DNA from: Sphingobacteriales bacterium 44-61
Lineage (GTDB): Bacteria; Bacteroidota; Bacteroidia; Chitinophagales; Chitinophagaceae
Direction of reading: 5' to 3'
NCBI GenBank assembly: GCA_001898405.1
Contig: MKTW01000020.1
Location: forward strand, 62,001 to 126,000
DNA: 64,000 nt
Position numbers and translations under genes: made by a program. Shown here piece after piece: positions 8,820 to 18,203 of the stretch. The number at the start of each line of letters is the position of its first letter. Position 1 is the stretch's first letter. A model generated the notes under the pieces. That model was not told where the DNA came from. It worked only from the letters and a program-made list of their open reading frames with translations, and did no database searches.

Positions 8820-11800
8820 ATGAACCTGATACGTTTCGCGCTCCGTAAGCCTATCACCATCCTGGTAATTGTTGCCGGCCTGTTCTTCTTCGGTATCAAA
8901 GCGGCTACAAGCATCAAAGTGGATATATTTCCCAAACTGGAATTGCCGGTTATTTATTTATCCCACCCCTTTTCGGGTTACACCCCTTCACAAATGGAAG
9001 CGATGTTTGCGAAGCAATACATCAACATCATGCTGTTTGTGAATGGTATCAAATCCATTGAAACAAAAAACATACAGGGGCTTACCCTGATGAAGATCAG
9101 TTTTTATCCCGGTACCAATATGGCGCAGGCAGCAGCAGAGTTAAGTGCGTTTGCGAACAGAATACAGGCCATATTCCCGCCAGGCTCCAACCCGCCGTTC
9201 ATTATACGGTTTGATGCATCCACTCTTCCGGTAGGGCAGGTAGTATTAAGCAGTGATAAAAGAAACAATAATGAATTGCTTGACCTGGCAAATGTATATG
9301 TCCGTTCTTCTTTCACCACCATTCCCGGTCTTGTATCAGCACCGCCATTTGGAGGCAGCGTGCGCACGATCGTAGTGAAAGTGGACCCGGAAATGTTACG
9401 CTCCCATAACCTTACGCCCGACCAGGTGGTAGAAGCATTGCGGGTGAATAACCAGACAACACCGTCAGGGAATGTGCGCATTGGTGATAAAAACTATATC
9501 ACACCTACCAATACATTGATCAGGGAAATAAAGGATTTTGAAAACATACCCCTGTTCAAAGGCGGTGTGCAAAATCTTTATCTGCGAGATATAGCTACCG
9601 TAGAAGACGGAGCAGATATAACAGCAGGCTATGGACTGGTCAATGGCAAACGTTCTGTGTATTTAAGCGTGGCCAAGAATGCGGATGCTTCCACCTGGGA
9701 AGTAGTACAAAACTTAAAGAAGGCATTGCCCAAAATGCAGGCCCAGTTGCCGGAAGACGTGCATCTCTCTTATGAGTTCGATCAATCCACGTATGTGATC
9801 AATTCCGTAAAGAGTTTATTATCTGAAGGCGCGATAGGTGCAATACTGACCGGTTTAATGGTATTGTTATTCCTGGGCGACCCAAGAGGTGCGTTGATCG
9901 TTATCCTGACCATCCCTACTTCCATTATTTCCGGTGTGCTGTTTCTGAGCTTATTCGGGCAAACGATCAATATCATGACGCTGAGCGGTCTTGCCCTGGC
10001 TATCGGGATATTGGTGGATGAGAGTACGGTGACGATAGAGAATATCCACCAACATCTTGATATGGGAAAACCCAAGGCACTGGCGATATGGGATGCATGT
10101 AAGGAAATTGCATTCCCCAAACTCCTGATCCTGCTTTGTATTCTTGCTGTTTTTGCTCCTGCTTTCACCATGGGGGGCATACCGGGCTCGTTATTCTTAC
10201 CCTTAGCATTAGCGATTGGTTTCAGCATGATCGTTTCTTATTTCCTTGCACAAACCTTTGTGCCGATCATGGCGAACTGGCTAATGAAAATTAAACACAC
10301 GAATGCCGCTAATCAAAACACCAATAATGCGAATGCAGGTTTGACCGATGCGGAGATACTAAAAGCCGCAGGTTTGCCGCCGGGAAGTGAAAAAGATACC
10401 TGGGACCAGAAAAAGATGTTGGTGGAAAGAGAAGACAGCAACCGTGATGGAAAGATCAGCCGGTTTGAAAAATTCCGTATGAGATATTTGCGTTTTATCG
10501 GACGCATAATGCCTTACCGTAAACCAATCGTGATCGGGTATGTCGTGCTGATATGCGGGCTGGCTTACCTGTTGATGCATTCAATCGGAAGAGATGTATT
10601 ACCGAAAGTGAACGGAAGCCAGTTCCAGGTAAGGTTGCGTGCACCGGAAGGAACGCGTATTGAAAGTACCGAGCAAAAAATACTGGCTGCTATTAATGGG
10701 ATTAAAGAAATAGTCGGCCCTGGTAATGTTTCCGTCACTTCTTCTTATGTAGGCACACACCCTTCATTATTCTCCATTGCTCCTATCTTCCTGTGGATGG
10801 CACAACCGCACGAAGCAGTGATCCAGGTGCAGCTGAACGAACATTATAAAACAGATCTCGATGAATTGAAAGAAAAGATCCGCACCCGTTTCAGCAAAGA
10901 CCTGCCTGATCTCACCCTATCTTTTGAGCCCATCGAATTAACGGATAAGATCCTGAGCCAGGGCTCTCCCACCCCTATTGAAGTAAGGCTTTCAGGAAGA
11001 AATAAACAGGTGAATGAAACGTATGCGCAAAAACTTATTGCAAAACTGAAGGAGATCCGTTACCTGCGGGATGTGCAACTGGGTCAATCAACAAAATACC
11101 CGGCTATCAATATTGAAATTGACCGCGTAAGGGCCGCGCAACTTGGATTGGATATGACGGACGTATCACGTTCCCTGATCGCTTCCACTTCATCATCACG
11201 CTACACAGATAAGAATATCTGGGTAGATGAAAAAGCAGGATACAGTTACAGTGTGCAGGTACAGGTACCGGAGAGTAAAATGCAAAGTGTGAACGATATA
11301 AGTGAGATACCTCTGCTGAAAAATGCGAGCCGGCCTGTACTGGGAGATGTGGCTACTATTACTCCCGGGACCACTTATGGCGAGAACGATAACCTTGGTG
11401 CTACACCTGTTTTATCGGTAACAGCTAACCTGAACAATAAAGACCTGGGTACTGCCGCCAAAGATGTGCAGGAGGCAATCAAATCCATCGGTGAACTGCC
11501 CAGGGGATTGAATATAGAAGTGATCGGGCTCAGCAATACGCTTATCGATACCATGAGCAGCCTCGAAAGTGGTTTGCTGGTCGCCATCGTCGTGATCTTC
11601 CTGATGCTGGCAGCCAATTTCCAATCCTTCAAAGTATCAGGCGTGGTACTGGCTACTGTACCTGCAGTAATTCTCGGGTCGCTTGCTTTATTGATGATGA
11701 TGGACTCAACACTCAATCTTCAATCCTATATGGGAATGATCATGTCGGTAGGCGTATCCATTTCCAATGCCGTTCTATTGATCACGAATGCAGAGCAATT

Positions 11801-12110
11801 GCGCAAGCATAGTGGCAATGCCATTACAGCTGCAACCGAAGCAGCGGCCCTGCGGATGCGCCCGATATTGATGACGGCCCTGGCGATGGTAGCGGGTATG
11901 ATACCGATGGCAAGCGGATTGGGAGAAGCAGGAGACCAATCATCACCGCTGGGAAGGGCCGTGGTTGGCGGATTGATCGCTTCTACTTTTGCAGCACTCT
12001 TTATTCTGCCGCTCGTATTTGCCTGGGCACAGGGAAAAGCAGGAACGCAAAGTGTATCGCTTGATCCGGAAGATGAGGAAAGCAAACATTATGTGAAACT
12101 GGAAAACTGA
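8820..12110 (+). CDS. RND-family efflux transporter permease
   Basis: A 1096-residue inner-membrane proton-driven pump of the AcrB/CusA superfamily. TM1 is at about 10-28, then a large periplasmic loop (PAEMxxFA-like 'YTPSQMEAMFAKQYI'), the TM2-6 block with GILVDESTVTIENI (TM4 acidic residue), a second periplasmic loop, and TM8-12 with 'MSVGVSISNAVLLITNAEQLRK'. Residues 539-550, in the cytoplasmic loop between the two halves, read DSNRDGKISRFE, which matches the 12-position EF-hand calcium loop. The surrounding loop (about 490-560) is longer than in AcrB and Asn/Ala-rich at its start. Substrate unknown. Confidence 0.95.
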   Translation: MNLIRFALRKPITILVIVAGLFFFGIKAATSIKVDIFPKLELPVIYLSHPFSGYTPSQMEAMFAKQYINIMLFVNGIKSIETKNIQGLTLMKISFYPGTNMAQAAAELSAFANRIQAIFPPGSNPPFIIRFDASTLPVGQVVLSSDKRNNNELLDLANVYVRSSFTTIPGLVSAPPFGGSVRTIVVKVDPEMLRSHNLTPDQVVEALRVNNQTTPSGNVRIGDKNYITPTNTLIREIKDFENIPLFKGGVQNLYLRDIATVEDGADITAGYGLVNGKRSVYLSVAKNADASTWEVVQNLKKALPKMQAQLPEDVHLSYEFDQSTYVINSVKSLLSEGAIGAILTGLMVLLFLGDPRGALIVILTIPTSIISGVLFLSLFGQTINIMTLSGLALAIGILVDESTVTIENIHQHLDMGKPKALAIWDACKEIAFPKLLILLCILAVFAPAFTMGGIPGSLFLPLALAIGFSMIVSYFLAQTFVPIMANWLMKIKHTNAANQNTNNANAGLTDAEILKAAGLPPGSEKDTWDQKKMLVEREDSNRDGKISRFEKFRMRYLRFIGRIMPYRKPIVIGYVVLICGLAYLLMHSIGRDVLPKVNGSQFQVRLRAPEGTRIESTEQKILAAINGIKEIVGPGNVSVTSSYVGTHPSLFSIAPIFLWMAQPHEAVIQVQLNEHYKTDLDELKEKIRTRFSKDLPDLTLSFEPIELTDKILSQGSPTPIEVRLSGRNKQVNETYAQKLIAKLKEIRYLRDVQLGQSTKYPAINIEIDRVRAAQLGLDMTDVSRSLIASTSSSRYTDKNIWVDEKAGYSYSVQVQVPESKMQSVNDISEIPLLKNASRPVLGDVATITPGTTYGENDNLGATPVLSVTANLNNKDLGTAAKDVQEAIKSIGELPRGLNIEVIGLSNTLIDTMSSLESGLLVAIVVIFLMLAANFQSFKVSGVVLATVPAVILGSLALLMMMDSTLNLQSYMGMIMSVGVSISNAVLLITNAEQLRKHSGNAITAATEAAALRMRPILMTALAMVAGMIPMASGLGEAGDQSSPLGRAVVGGLIASTFAALFILPLVFAWAQGKAGTQSVSLDPEDEESKHYVKLEN

Positions 12111-12179
12111 ATTGATCCAACAACCAATATTTAATGCTTAATAATGACGGTTTTATTCACCGCAAATAAAATGCAAGGA

Positions 12180-13289
12180 ATGAGAAAGATTTTTCTATTA
12201 GCAACGATCATTGTGCCGGGAATTATTCTTCAAAGTTGTGGGTCCGCAGAAAGCAGGGGCGAGAAACCTGTGGCTTCAGCATCCGAGCCTGAAGTGGAAG
12301 TTGTGCATCCGGCGCAGGGTTCGCTGATATCCTCTATCCGGTTACCCGGAGAACTGGTGGCTTTCCAGCAGGTGGACCTGTATGCAAAGATCAGTTCGTT
12401 CGTACGCAAGCTTTATGTGGATGTAGGCAGTGAAGTGAAAGCAGGCCAGTTGCTGGCCACTATGGAAGCACCGGAACTGAACTCACAATTATCCGGAGCA
12501 GAATCAAGGTTGAAATCGCAGGAAGCTTTGTATCTCTCCAGCAAAGCCACTTATGAGCGTTTGCTTGAAACCAGCAAAACACCCGGCACTATTTCACCAA
12601 ATGACCTCGACATCGCATTGGCCAAACAAAAATCCGATCTCGCACAGTTGGAAGCGGCCCGCGCATCTTACCGTGAGATCGGAGATAACCGGAATTACCT
12701 GGAGATAAGAGCCCCGTTCAGTGGCGTGATCAGTGCGCGTAATGTAAGTGCAGGCGCTTATGTAGGCCCGGCAGGCAAAGGCTCTGATGCACCGATCTTC
12801 ACTTTGCAGGAATATAAAAAGTTACGGTTGGTGGTAAGTGTTCCCGAATCATATATCCCTTATTTCAATGACAAAATGGAAGTGAAGTTCACAGTCAAAT
12901 CCATCCAGAACGACACGTTCACTGCTAAAGTATCCCGGGCTTCGGGGACGTTGGATACGCGTTTGAGATCACAGCGTACAGAAATGGATGTGGTGAATGA
13001 GCGGCGTTTATTGCCGGGGATGGTGGCAGAAGTGTCTATACCATTGACAGGGGATAGCAATACATTATTGGTGCCTTCCAAAGCGGTGTTGCGTTCTTCC
13101 ACTGGTACATTCGTGATCAAAGTCGAAGATAATAAAACTGTCTGGGTACCTGTTAAGGCCGGGCGTAGTGCAGATGGCAAAACAGAAGTGTTTGGGGATC
13201 TTTCAGCAACAGATATTATTGTGAAAACAGTCACGGAGGAAGTGAGGGATGGGACTGAAGTGAAGAAGATAAAGTTGTCGTCTGAATAA
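12180..13289 (+). CDS. RND periplasmic adaptor (membrane fusion protein)
   Basis: About 369 residues from ATG 12180; an in-frame ATG nine bases upstream is equally possible. It is a predicted lipoprotein (IILQSCGS lipobox). It shows the biotin-lipoyl halves (VDVGSEVKAGQLLATMEAPEL and IRAPFSGVISARNVSAGAYV) around a helical hairpin (about 105-160), then beta-barrel and membrane-proximal domains (LLVPSKAVLRSSTG...). It joins the RND permease to the TolC-like protein. Third gene of the operon; a strong hairpin follows it. Confidence 0.94.
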   Translation: MRKIFLLATIIVPGIILQSCGSAESRGEKPVASASEPEVEVVHPAQGSLISSIRLPGELVAFQQVDLYAKISSFVRKLYVDVGSEVKAGQLLATMEAPELNSQLSGAESRLKSQEALYLSSKATYERLLETSKTPGTISPNDLDIALAKQKSDLAQLEAARASYREIGDNRNYLEIRAPFSGVISARNVSAGAYVGPAGKGSDAPIFTLQEYKKLRLVVSVPESYIPYFNDKMEVKFTVKSIQNDTFTAKVSRASGTLDTRLRSQRTEMDVVNERRLLPGMVAEVSIPLTGDSNTLLVPSKAVLRSSTGTFVIKVEDNKTVWVPVKAGRSADGKTEVFGDLSATDIIVKTVTEEVRDGTEVKKIKLSSE

Positions 13290-13303
13290 TAACTAAGCAT
13301 ATA

Positions 13304-13351
13304 GATAAAGCCACATCATATCCTGATTCACAGATATGGTGTGGCTTTATC
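13304..13351 (+). terminator. long hairpin terminator after the efflux operon
   Basis: A 19-bp stem (13304-13322 with 13333-13351, one G-U pair) and a 10-nt loop, 14 bp after the adaptor stop. The T-tract is weak (ATTCATCC), so termination efficiency is uncertain. The right arm also forms the last codons of the decayed fragment on the other strand. Confidence 0.65.
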
Positions 13352-13677
13352 ATTCATCCTCATCAGTTCAACTTCTCCATTGGCTGAATTGACAGCCCAG
13401 CTAAAATAGCCTCCATAATTGTCGAGAAAATTCTTAAGCCATCCGCTTCCTGAGCCGGATCCGGCAACAAGGCGCACATTTGACCAGGCATTTTCAGTTG
13501 AAAGCTGGCTGCCATCAAAGAACATTCCTGAGGCAGAGGCGGAGGGAGATGTTCTTATGGAATGCTTTACTTCCAGTTGGCTTCGGGGGGGATGTTTCCG
13601 ATACCGACATAGCCGATGTTGGTGTTGTAGATGTTCCAGTCGATGGTTTGCCATTGGCGTGGAGGGAAAGTGTACTT
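13352..13677 (-). pseudogene. decayed fragment of a tail-fibre-like secreted protein
   Basis: On the minus strand one frame reads QWQTIDWNIYNTNIGYVGIG followed by NIPPEANWK, then a stop; a +1 shift continues as NAWSNVRLVAGSGSGSGWLK and GGYFSWAVNSANGEVELM before running into the terminator hairpin. 'NIGYVGIGN-PEAxWKL' is typical of the tail-fibre-like secreted proteins encoded intact at 14631 and 15993. There is a run of six G (13586-13591) just before the frame break. No start and no complete domain remain, so it is a pseudogene remnant. 13690-13839 is AT-rich and contains no gene I can support. Confidence 0.6.
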
Positions 13678-13839
13678 ATTATAAATAAGAAAGAAAAAGA
13701 AATCTTGTGGATATGATCGACGATTTTTTAGAATGGTTATCCTTCGCCCTAACCCAACGAATTCGGCTTACTCGAATACATATATATGTTCCTATGTAGC
13801 ATGTGAAATAAGATTCTTAAGGATATTATTTATTAATAC

Positions 13840-14457
13840 TTATTTCGCCATACTTCTAAAGATATTAAATTTCTCCATGAAGTCTTCTCCGTCAAAATTC
13901 TTGTCTATTTCATACTCATCTAGTAACTTCCATAAGCCGAACGTAAAACCCTGCCTACTTTCAACGTTAGGAATATCATAGACTATAAATGTATATATCC
14001 TATTAAATTTCCATCTAAGTTTATATTTTCGAACCAGATAATCTCCGATTACTACACCCAAGGGAACAATAAAATCGCGTTGTTTTGCCTCATTCAATTT
14101 TTTAAATAATTCGATTAAATCCTGGTCGCTATTTAAGAGAGCAATTTCCTTATTTAAAGCTTTACTTAATGCTGTATAGAAATAATCCACAGAAGCTTTG
14201 ATAGATTGAATATGATCTTTATAGCGATAAAAAAGCTCATTGGTTGGCTCAGGGAATTTTGGGGCAGTCTTGAAAAGATTAAACTCTTTTGCTGATTGAA
14301 ATAACATTGAGCTATCTCCTTCACTTGGCAGAATAATAACCTTTCCATCCTTTAGCAGATAGGCTGTTGCTTCATTTTCTGAAAACTCGTAGGCTATTTT
14401 AGCTTGTCCATTCTTGACAAGCTCTATTGCCTGGATATTACCTATCAGTGTGTACAT
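13840..14457 (-). CDS. hypothetical protein, AT-rich, N-terminus probably frameshifted
   Basis: The first ATG (14457) gives 205 residues with no recognisable family; the protein is mixed alpha/beta with a hydrophobic stretch 'DFIVPLGVVIGDYLVRKY'. The frame stays open 47 codons upstream (to 14598) with protein-like sequence (RLFGNSSEKYNIWKKKLTQS) but no ATG, GTG or TTG. An ATG AAA AAA ATA start in another frame lies at 14611; removing one A from the AAAA at 14587-14590 would join them as one ~257-residue protein. Base composition is clearly more AT-rich than neighbours, suggesting transfer. It may be a pseudogene or an intact gene with an internal start. Confidence 0.5.
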   Translation of the reverse strand: MYTLIGNIQAIELVKNGQAKIAYEFSENEATAYLLKDGKVIILPSEGDSSMLFQSAKEFNLFKTAPKFPEPTNELFYRYKDHIQSIKASVDYFYTALSKALNKEIALLNSDQDLIELFKKLNEAKQRDFIVPLGVVIGDYLVRKYKLRWKFNRIYTFIVYDIPNVESRQGFTFGLWKLLDEYEIDKNFDGEDFMEKFNIFRSMAK

Positions 14458-14630
14458 ACGCTTATATTGACCTACCTGAGGCGAAACGATTGCTGTTGAC
14501 TGGGTAAGCTTCTTCTTCCATATATTATATTTTTCTGATGAGTTTCCAAATAACCGCTTGCTTTCCGCAGAATCAACCCTTGCCAGTTTTCCTTGCAGCT
14601 ATTTTTTTCATGGATGTACTATCCTGCGGA

Positions 14631-15932
14631 TTATTTTTTAAGTTGGGCTTCCAGGTAGCTGATTTTCTTTTCTTGCGCCTCAATTCTTTTATTTTGCTCA
14701 ATCATATACAGGGTCAACTCTTCAATTTTTTTCAACAATGCGGCTTGATTATTTCCCAGATCCAATCCTTCGCTTTCAACAGTTGCTGCAGAAGGCACAT
14801 CAGGTAAATGTTTATGTTTATGAATAAATGCTTCCACTTCTTCCAAAGAAGGAATTTTATGCCCTTTTTCAAAAACATAATCCGGCCAGTTGCCATAGAG
14901 TTTCACCTTCATTTTTTCAGCAATAATGCTTCCATTCACTGCAAGCTTATGCTCTGCTATTGCATTGGTGCCAATACCAACATTTCCTGTTGCATAGGAG
15001 ATATTAGTACCAGAGTTTGTCCACTGCGAAGCGCCTGCACCTAACTCCTGCCAACCGCTTCCATTATAGTAATTGTACTTCCCAAGAGTGTTATCGTAGA
15101 CCATCAATCCTGCAGCCGGTGAACTGATCGCATTTTTTTGCGTGGTAGTCATCCGCGGAGGAAGAAAACCCTGCGTAGTGCTGGTAACTGAAAGTTTGGC
15201 GCTGGCATCTATAGTAGAACTGCCAACATTTACACTGCCTGCTGAATTGCCATACAAGAATGCAGTACCATTCGATTTCAATGAAACAAGACCGCTGCCT
15301 TCGAGTCCCATATCGGTGTAATCAGTACCGCTATTGCGGATACGGATATAACCGGCAGTTGTTCCAGCGTCGGTGAACTCGGCAAGCATGCCACCGCTGC
15401 CGCTGAGTTTCAATCTGGCTGTATTTTCTGTTTCTGTGCCAATCAACAAATTCCCATTTGTAGTAAGCCGCATTGCCCTGACTGTGCCAATTATCCAGCT
15501 ATATCTTTTCCCAACAGGTACCGAATGCCAAAGACCTTCATATTGATTGATGACCGTAGCTCCCCAGTTCGCAGATTCAAAAGTGATAGATGGGTAATAA
15601 TGATTGGTATTAGTGGTGGAAATGATCAGCCCGGGGTTGGATATGGCGTTCGCTCCATCGAGTACAAGTTTTGAGCCCCCGAGAGCACCGGAGTTAGACC
15701 TGATTGTAAGTATGGCATCATACCCCGGGAGACCAGCGCCAACCACCGTTTTCCCATCATTTGTGATATGGAAACGTTGTATATTATTCGTTCTGAACAG
15801 AAGGGGCTGATTATCGGTAGTACCGATAAAATTGGAAGAGGTAGTACCGCTATTACCTGACGTAAGCCAGTTTTGTGAATAAGCGGAGCAGAAAAAAGCA
15901 AATATAGAAAACAGGGTAAATATCAGCTTCAT
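14631..15932 (-). CDS. secreted tail-fibre-like repeat protein
   Basis: 433 residues with a signal peptide (MKLIFTLFSIFAFFCSAYSQ). It starts with NWLTSGNSGTTSSNFIGTTD, then short beta-rich units with TxGNVGIGT-like motifs, a 'GFLPPRMTTTQKNAISSPAAGLMVYDN' segment widely seen in Bacteroidota phage-fibre-like proteins, and a C-terminal module WPDYVFEKGHKIPSLEEVEAFI...HLPDVPSA plus a coiled coil (about 397-431). No T9SS sorting domain. It shares both ends with the paralogue at 15993. Probably surface-exposed trimeric fibre; function unknown. Confidence 0.75.
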   Translation of the reverse strand: MKLIFTLFSIFAFFCSAYSQNWLTSGNSGTTSSNFIGTTDNQPLLFRTNNIQRFHITNDGKTVVGAGLPGYDAILTIRSNSGALGGSKLVLDGANAISNPGLIISTTNTNHYYPSITFESANWGATVINQYEGLWHSVPVGKRYSWIIGTVRAMRLTTNGNLLIGTETENTARLKLSGSGGMLAEFTDAGTTAGYIRIRNSGTDYTDMGLEGSGLVSLKSNGTAFLYGNSAGSVNVGSSTIDASAKLSVTSTTQGFLPPRMTTTQKNAISSPAAGLMVYDNTLGKYNYYNGSGWQELGAGASQWTNSGTNISYATGNVGIGTNAIAEHKLAVNGSIIAEKMKVKLYGNWPDYVFEKGHKIPSLEEVEAFIHKHKHLPDVPSAATVESEGLDLGNNQAALLKKIEELTLYMIEQNKRIEAQEKKISYLEAQLKK

Positions 15933-15992
15933 AACTGGATTTTATGGTGGTTAAATCAATAATTGAATTTATTAATAGCACTTAAGTCATTG

Positions 15993-17651
15993 CTATTTTT
16001 TTTCCAACTGTATCAATCTTTCTTCAAACGAGTTCAGTTTTTTTGTAAGTTCATCAATCTTCTCTTGCTTTTGCTTTAAAGCCTTATCCTGTTCAATAAG
16101 ATACAAAGTCAATTCCTCAATCTTCTGTAACAAAAGCGCCTGGTTATTTCCCAGGTCAAGCCCCTCCTTTCTTACAGTATTTGCTGATGGCATATCCGGC
16201 AGATGCTTATTCTTACGGATAAAATTTTCCACTTCCTGTAAACCTTTAAGATGGTAACCTGGCTCAAACACATAATCTGCCCATGTTGCCAGGTCTACTT
16301 TCACTTTTCTTGTGCGGATGCCTGACTCAACGTATAGTTTGAAGCCGGGCTCAGAAACATTGGTAGTGCCGATACCCACACTTGTACCATTATCATACAC
16401 GATGCTATTTCCAATAGCTGTTGTCCCTGAGTATTTAGCGAGGTAATTATTTGTACCACTGATGGAGCCGCTGCCGCCGATTGTAGATGCATCACGATAG
16501 CTGAGATTACCACTTGCATCACTTACGATCACACGTGTCTGTGTACTATCATTGCTTAAACCTGCAAAGCGGACAGTGCCGGTAGTATGTAATTGAGCCG
16601 ATGGTGTGGATATACCCAGGCCGAGCCTTCCATCAGACATGATACGCATTAATGAGCCACTACCACTGCTTTGCCAATCCTGAAGGTAAGAAGTAGTGTA
16701 CTGTCCACTCAATGCCCTGACAATGATACCTGCCTGGTCAAGGCCTCCAGGTTGAATAAAAACCATTGGTACACTACTGAAACTGGGAATACTTCTTAGA
16801 TCCCTCGTGGCCATAATAAATGGCGGAATAACAGAGCTGCCTGCATTAGTAAACATAAGCCTGCCACCGTAGTCAAATTTACTTATTGGAGTTCCTACAG
16901 GATTCGAAATCTCCAGAAGATTGCTACCCGGTCTAAACGCACTCTGCCGGATCGATATACCGGCAGTATTGGTCGTATCAGTAACTACAGCCAATCTCGA
17001 ATTACTGCTGGCGGTAGTACCTATTAGTGTGTTGCCAGAGAACTGTCCACCACCAGTTGCGCTAATATAAGCCACTTCCGTACCACTTAACTTCGCCGAG
17101 AGAATTCTATACGTAGCAGGTACAGCGCTCTCTGTAGTATTGTCAAGAATTAAGTTTGCCTGAACCCCACCTCCTGCACCCGGGTAAGATCTGCTGATAA
17201 TAAGTGGTTTTTGATATGCCCTGATATAGGCGTCATTTTTAAATTCTACAATCCCCCCGTTGAAATAAGAAACGTTTGCTGCACTTGTAGAAAAATTCTG
17301 TGTTCTTAACTTATAAGCTACCAACTCACCGTTAACACCATCGTAAACCACATGTGGACTTGTAGCTGAATTACCCATACTGAACCCATCAGCAAGTGTT
17401 GTTTCAAAACGTATTCTGCCTGATACGTGCAACTTGTTACCTGCATCAGTTGTTGTACCAATCAATATATTCCCCAGATTGGATATCCTGAATACCTCAC
17501 TATTATTTGTTCTGAAAATCAAAGGTTGATTATCTGTAGTGCCTATAAAATTTGCAAATGAAGTGCCGCTATTTCCGAGAATAGACCAATCCTGAGCTGC
17601 AACTGCTCCGGCAAACATCAAGCAACTAAACAATGCTTTAATACTTTTCAT
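15993..17651 (-). CDS. secreted tail-fibre-like repeat protein, paralogue
   Basis: 552 residues from the ATG at 17651, which begins the signal peptide (SIKALFSCLMFAGAVAAQ); an ATG eight codons earlier would add a charged leader. The N-terminus (DWSILGNSGTSFANFIGTTD) and C-terminus (WADYVFEPGYHLKGLQEVENFI, HLPDMPSANTV, coiled coil at about 515-550) match the neighbouring gene; the central repeats differ. Upstream of the second gene by 60 bp on the same strand, so probably one transcript and a tandem duplication. Confidence 0.75.
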   Translation of the reverse strand: MKSIKALFSCLMFAGAVAAQDWSILGNSGTSFANFIGTTDNQPLIFRTNNSEVFRISNLGNILIGTTTDAGNKLHVSGRIRFETTLADGFSMGNSATSPHVVYDGVNGELVAYKLRTQNFSTSAANVSYFNGGIVEFKNDAYIRAYQKPLIISRSYPGAGGGVQANLILDNTTESAVPATYRILSAKLSGTEVAYISATGGGQFSGNTLIGTTASSNSRLAVVTDTTNTAGISIRQSAFRPGSNLLEISNPVGTPISKFDYGGRLMFTNAGSSVIPPFIMATRDLRSIPSFSSVPMVFIQPGGLDQAGIIVRALSGQYTTSYLQDWQSSGSGSLMRIMSDGRLGLGISTPSAQLHTTGTVRFAGLSNDSTQTRVIVSDASGNLSYRDASTIGGSGSISGTNNYLAKYSGTTAIGNSIVYDNGTSVGIGTTNVSEPGFKLYVESGIRTRKVKVDLATWADYVFEPGYHLKGLQEVENFIRKNKHLPDMPSANTVRKEGLDLGNNQALLLQKIEELTLYLIEQDKALKQKQEKIDELTKKLNSFEERLIQLEKK

Positions 17652-17788
17652 TTTTTTTATTTTATCGTTTATCACTTAAAATGGAACTGGTATCCCGGCA
17701 AATAGAAAACTTGGAAAGGATAACGTGGAGTTGATTTTTGCTGCCAGCAAAAAATAGCTTTATTATATAGCATGGTAGTGGTTTTAGG

Positions 17789-17800
17789 TTCGTATACGAA
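17789..17800. promoter_or_regulatory. 12-bp palindrome in the large divergent gap
   Basis: TTCGTATACGAA is a perfect palindrome, 138 bp upstream of the tail-fibre-like gene start, in a 552-bp gap (17652-18203). It could be an operator. Apart from this and the promoter-terminator pair near 18023-18120, the gap shows no coding frame. Confidence 0.3.
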
Positions 17801-18022
17801 TATGACGGAATTCCCTTATATAGCCAATAAGGCTAAATACTTAATACAACCATAACCCTCACAAAAGGCATCCTTTTTATAACCTGTACGATCGTGCTAT
17901 CCCTCCAGGATTCTATCTCATCCCAATCACTTTCACTTGAATTTATTAAATGATATAACCCTCTCAACCATTGTAAATCTTACATCTAAATCCTCCCCCA
18001 CCGAAATACCCTCCAAACGGTA

Positions 18023-18053
18023 TTGACCCATCCCCCATTCCTCCTTAATCTTG
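18023..18053 (+). promoter_or_regulatory. Bacteroidota-type promoter upstream of the kefF-like gene
   Basis: TTG at 18023-18025 and TAATCTTG at 18046-18053 with a 20-nt spacer match the -33/-7 pattern of Bacteroidota promoters with one mismatch in TAnnTTTG. Transcription would start near 18060 and reach the hairpin at 18092. Confidence 0.5.
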
Positions 18054-18091
18054 TATCGGTTTTTCATAGGATATTGGATTTTAAAAAAAGC

Positions 18092-18120
18092 GGGACTGGA
18101 TTTCTATCCGGTCCCTTTTT
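18092..18120 (+). terminator. intrinsic terminator inside the kefF leader (attenuator-like)
   Basis: A 10-bp stem (18092-18101 with 18106-18115, one G-U pair), loop TTCT, followed by five T and preceded by seven A, so it could act on both strands. No gene ends immediately before it on either strand. It lies about 30 nt after the expected transcription start of the kefF-like gene and 84 nt before its ATG, as expected for a leader terminator or the end of a very short RNA. Confidence 0.65.
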
Positions 18121-18203
18121 ATTCCCGCCCACACCAGAAACACTTTCTAATCTTCTCTTTCCCGCTTTGCTTAACTTCGGTTAAAATCACTCTCAGCCCC
18201 TCT

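Noticed and set aside
13840-14457. Treating the AT-rich orphan as a toxin or immunity gene
   Set aside because: No toxin family, partner gene or secretion signal is visible; only its composition and broken start support anything unusual.
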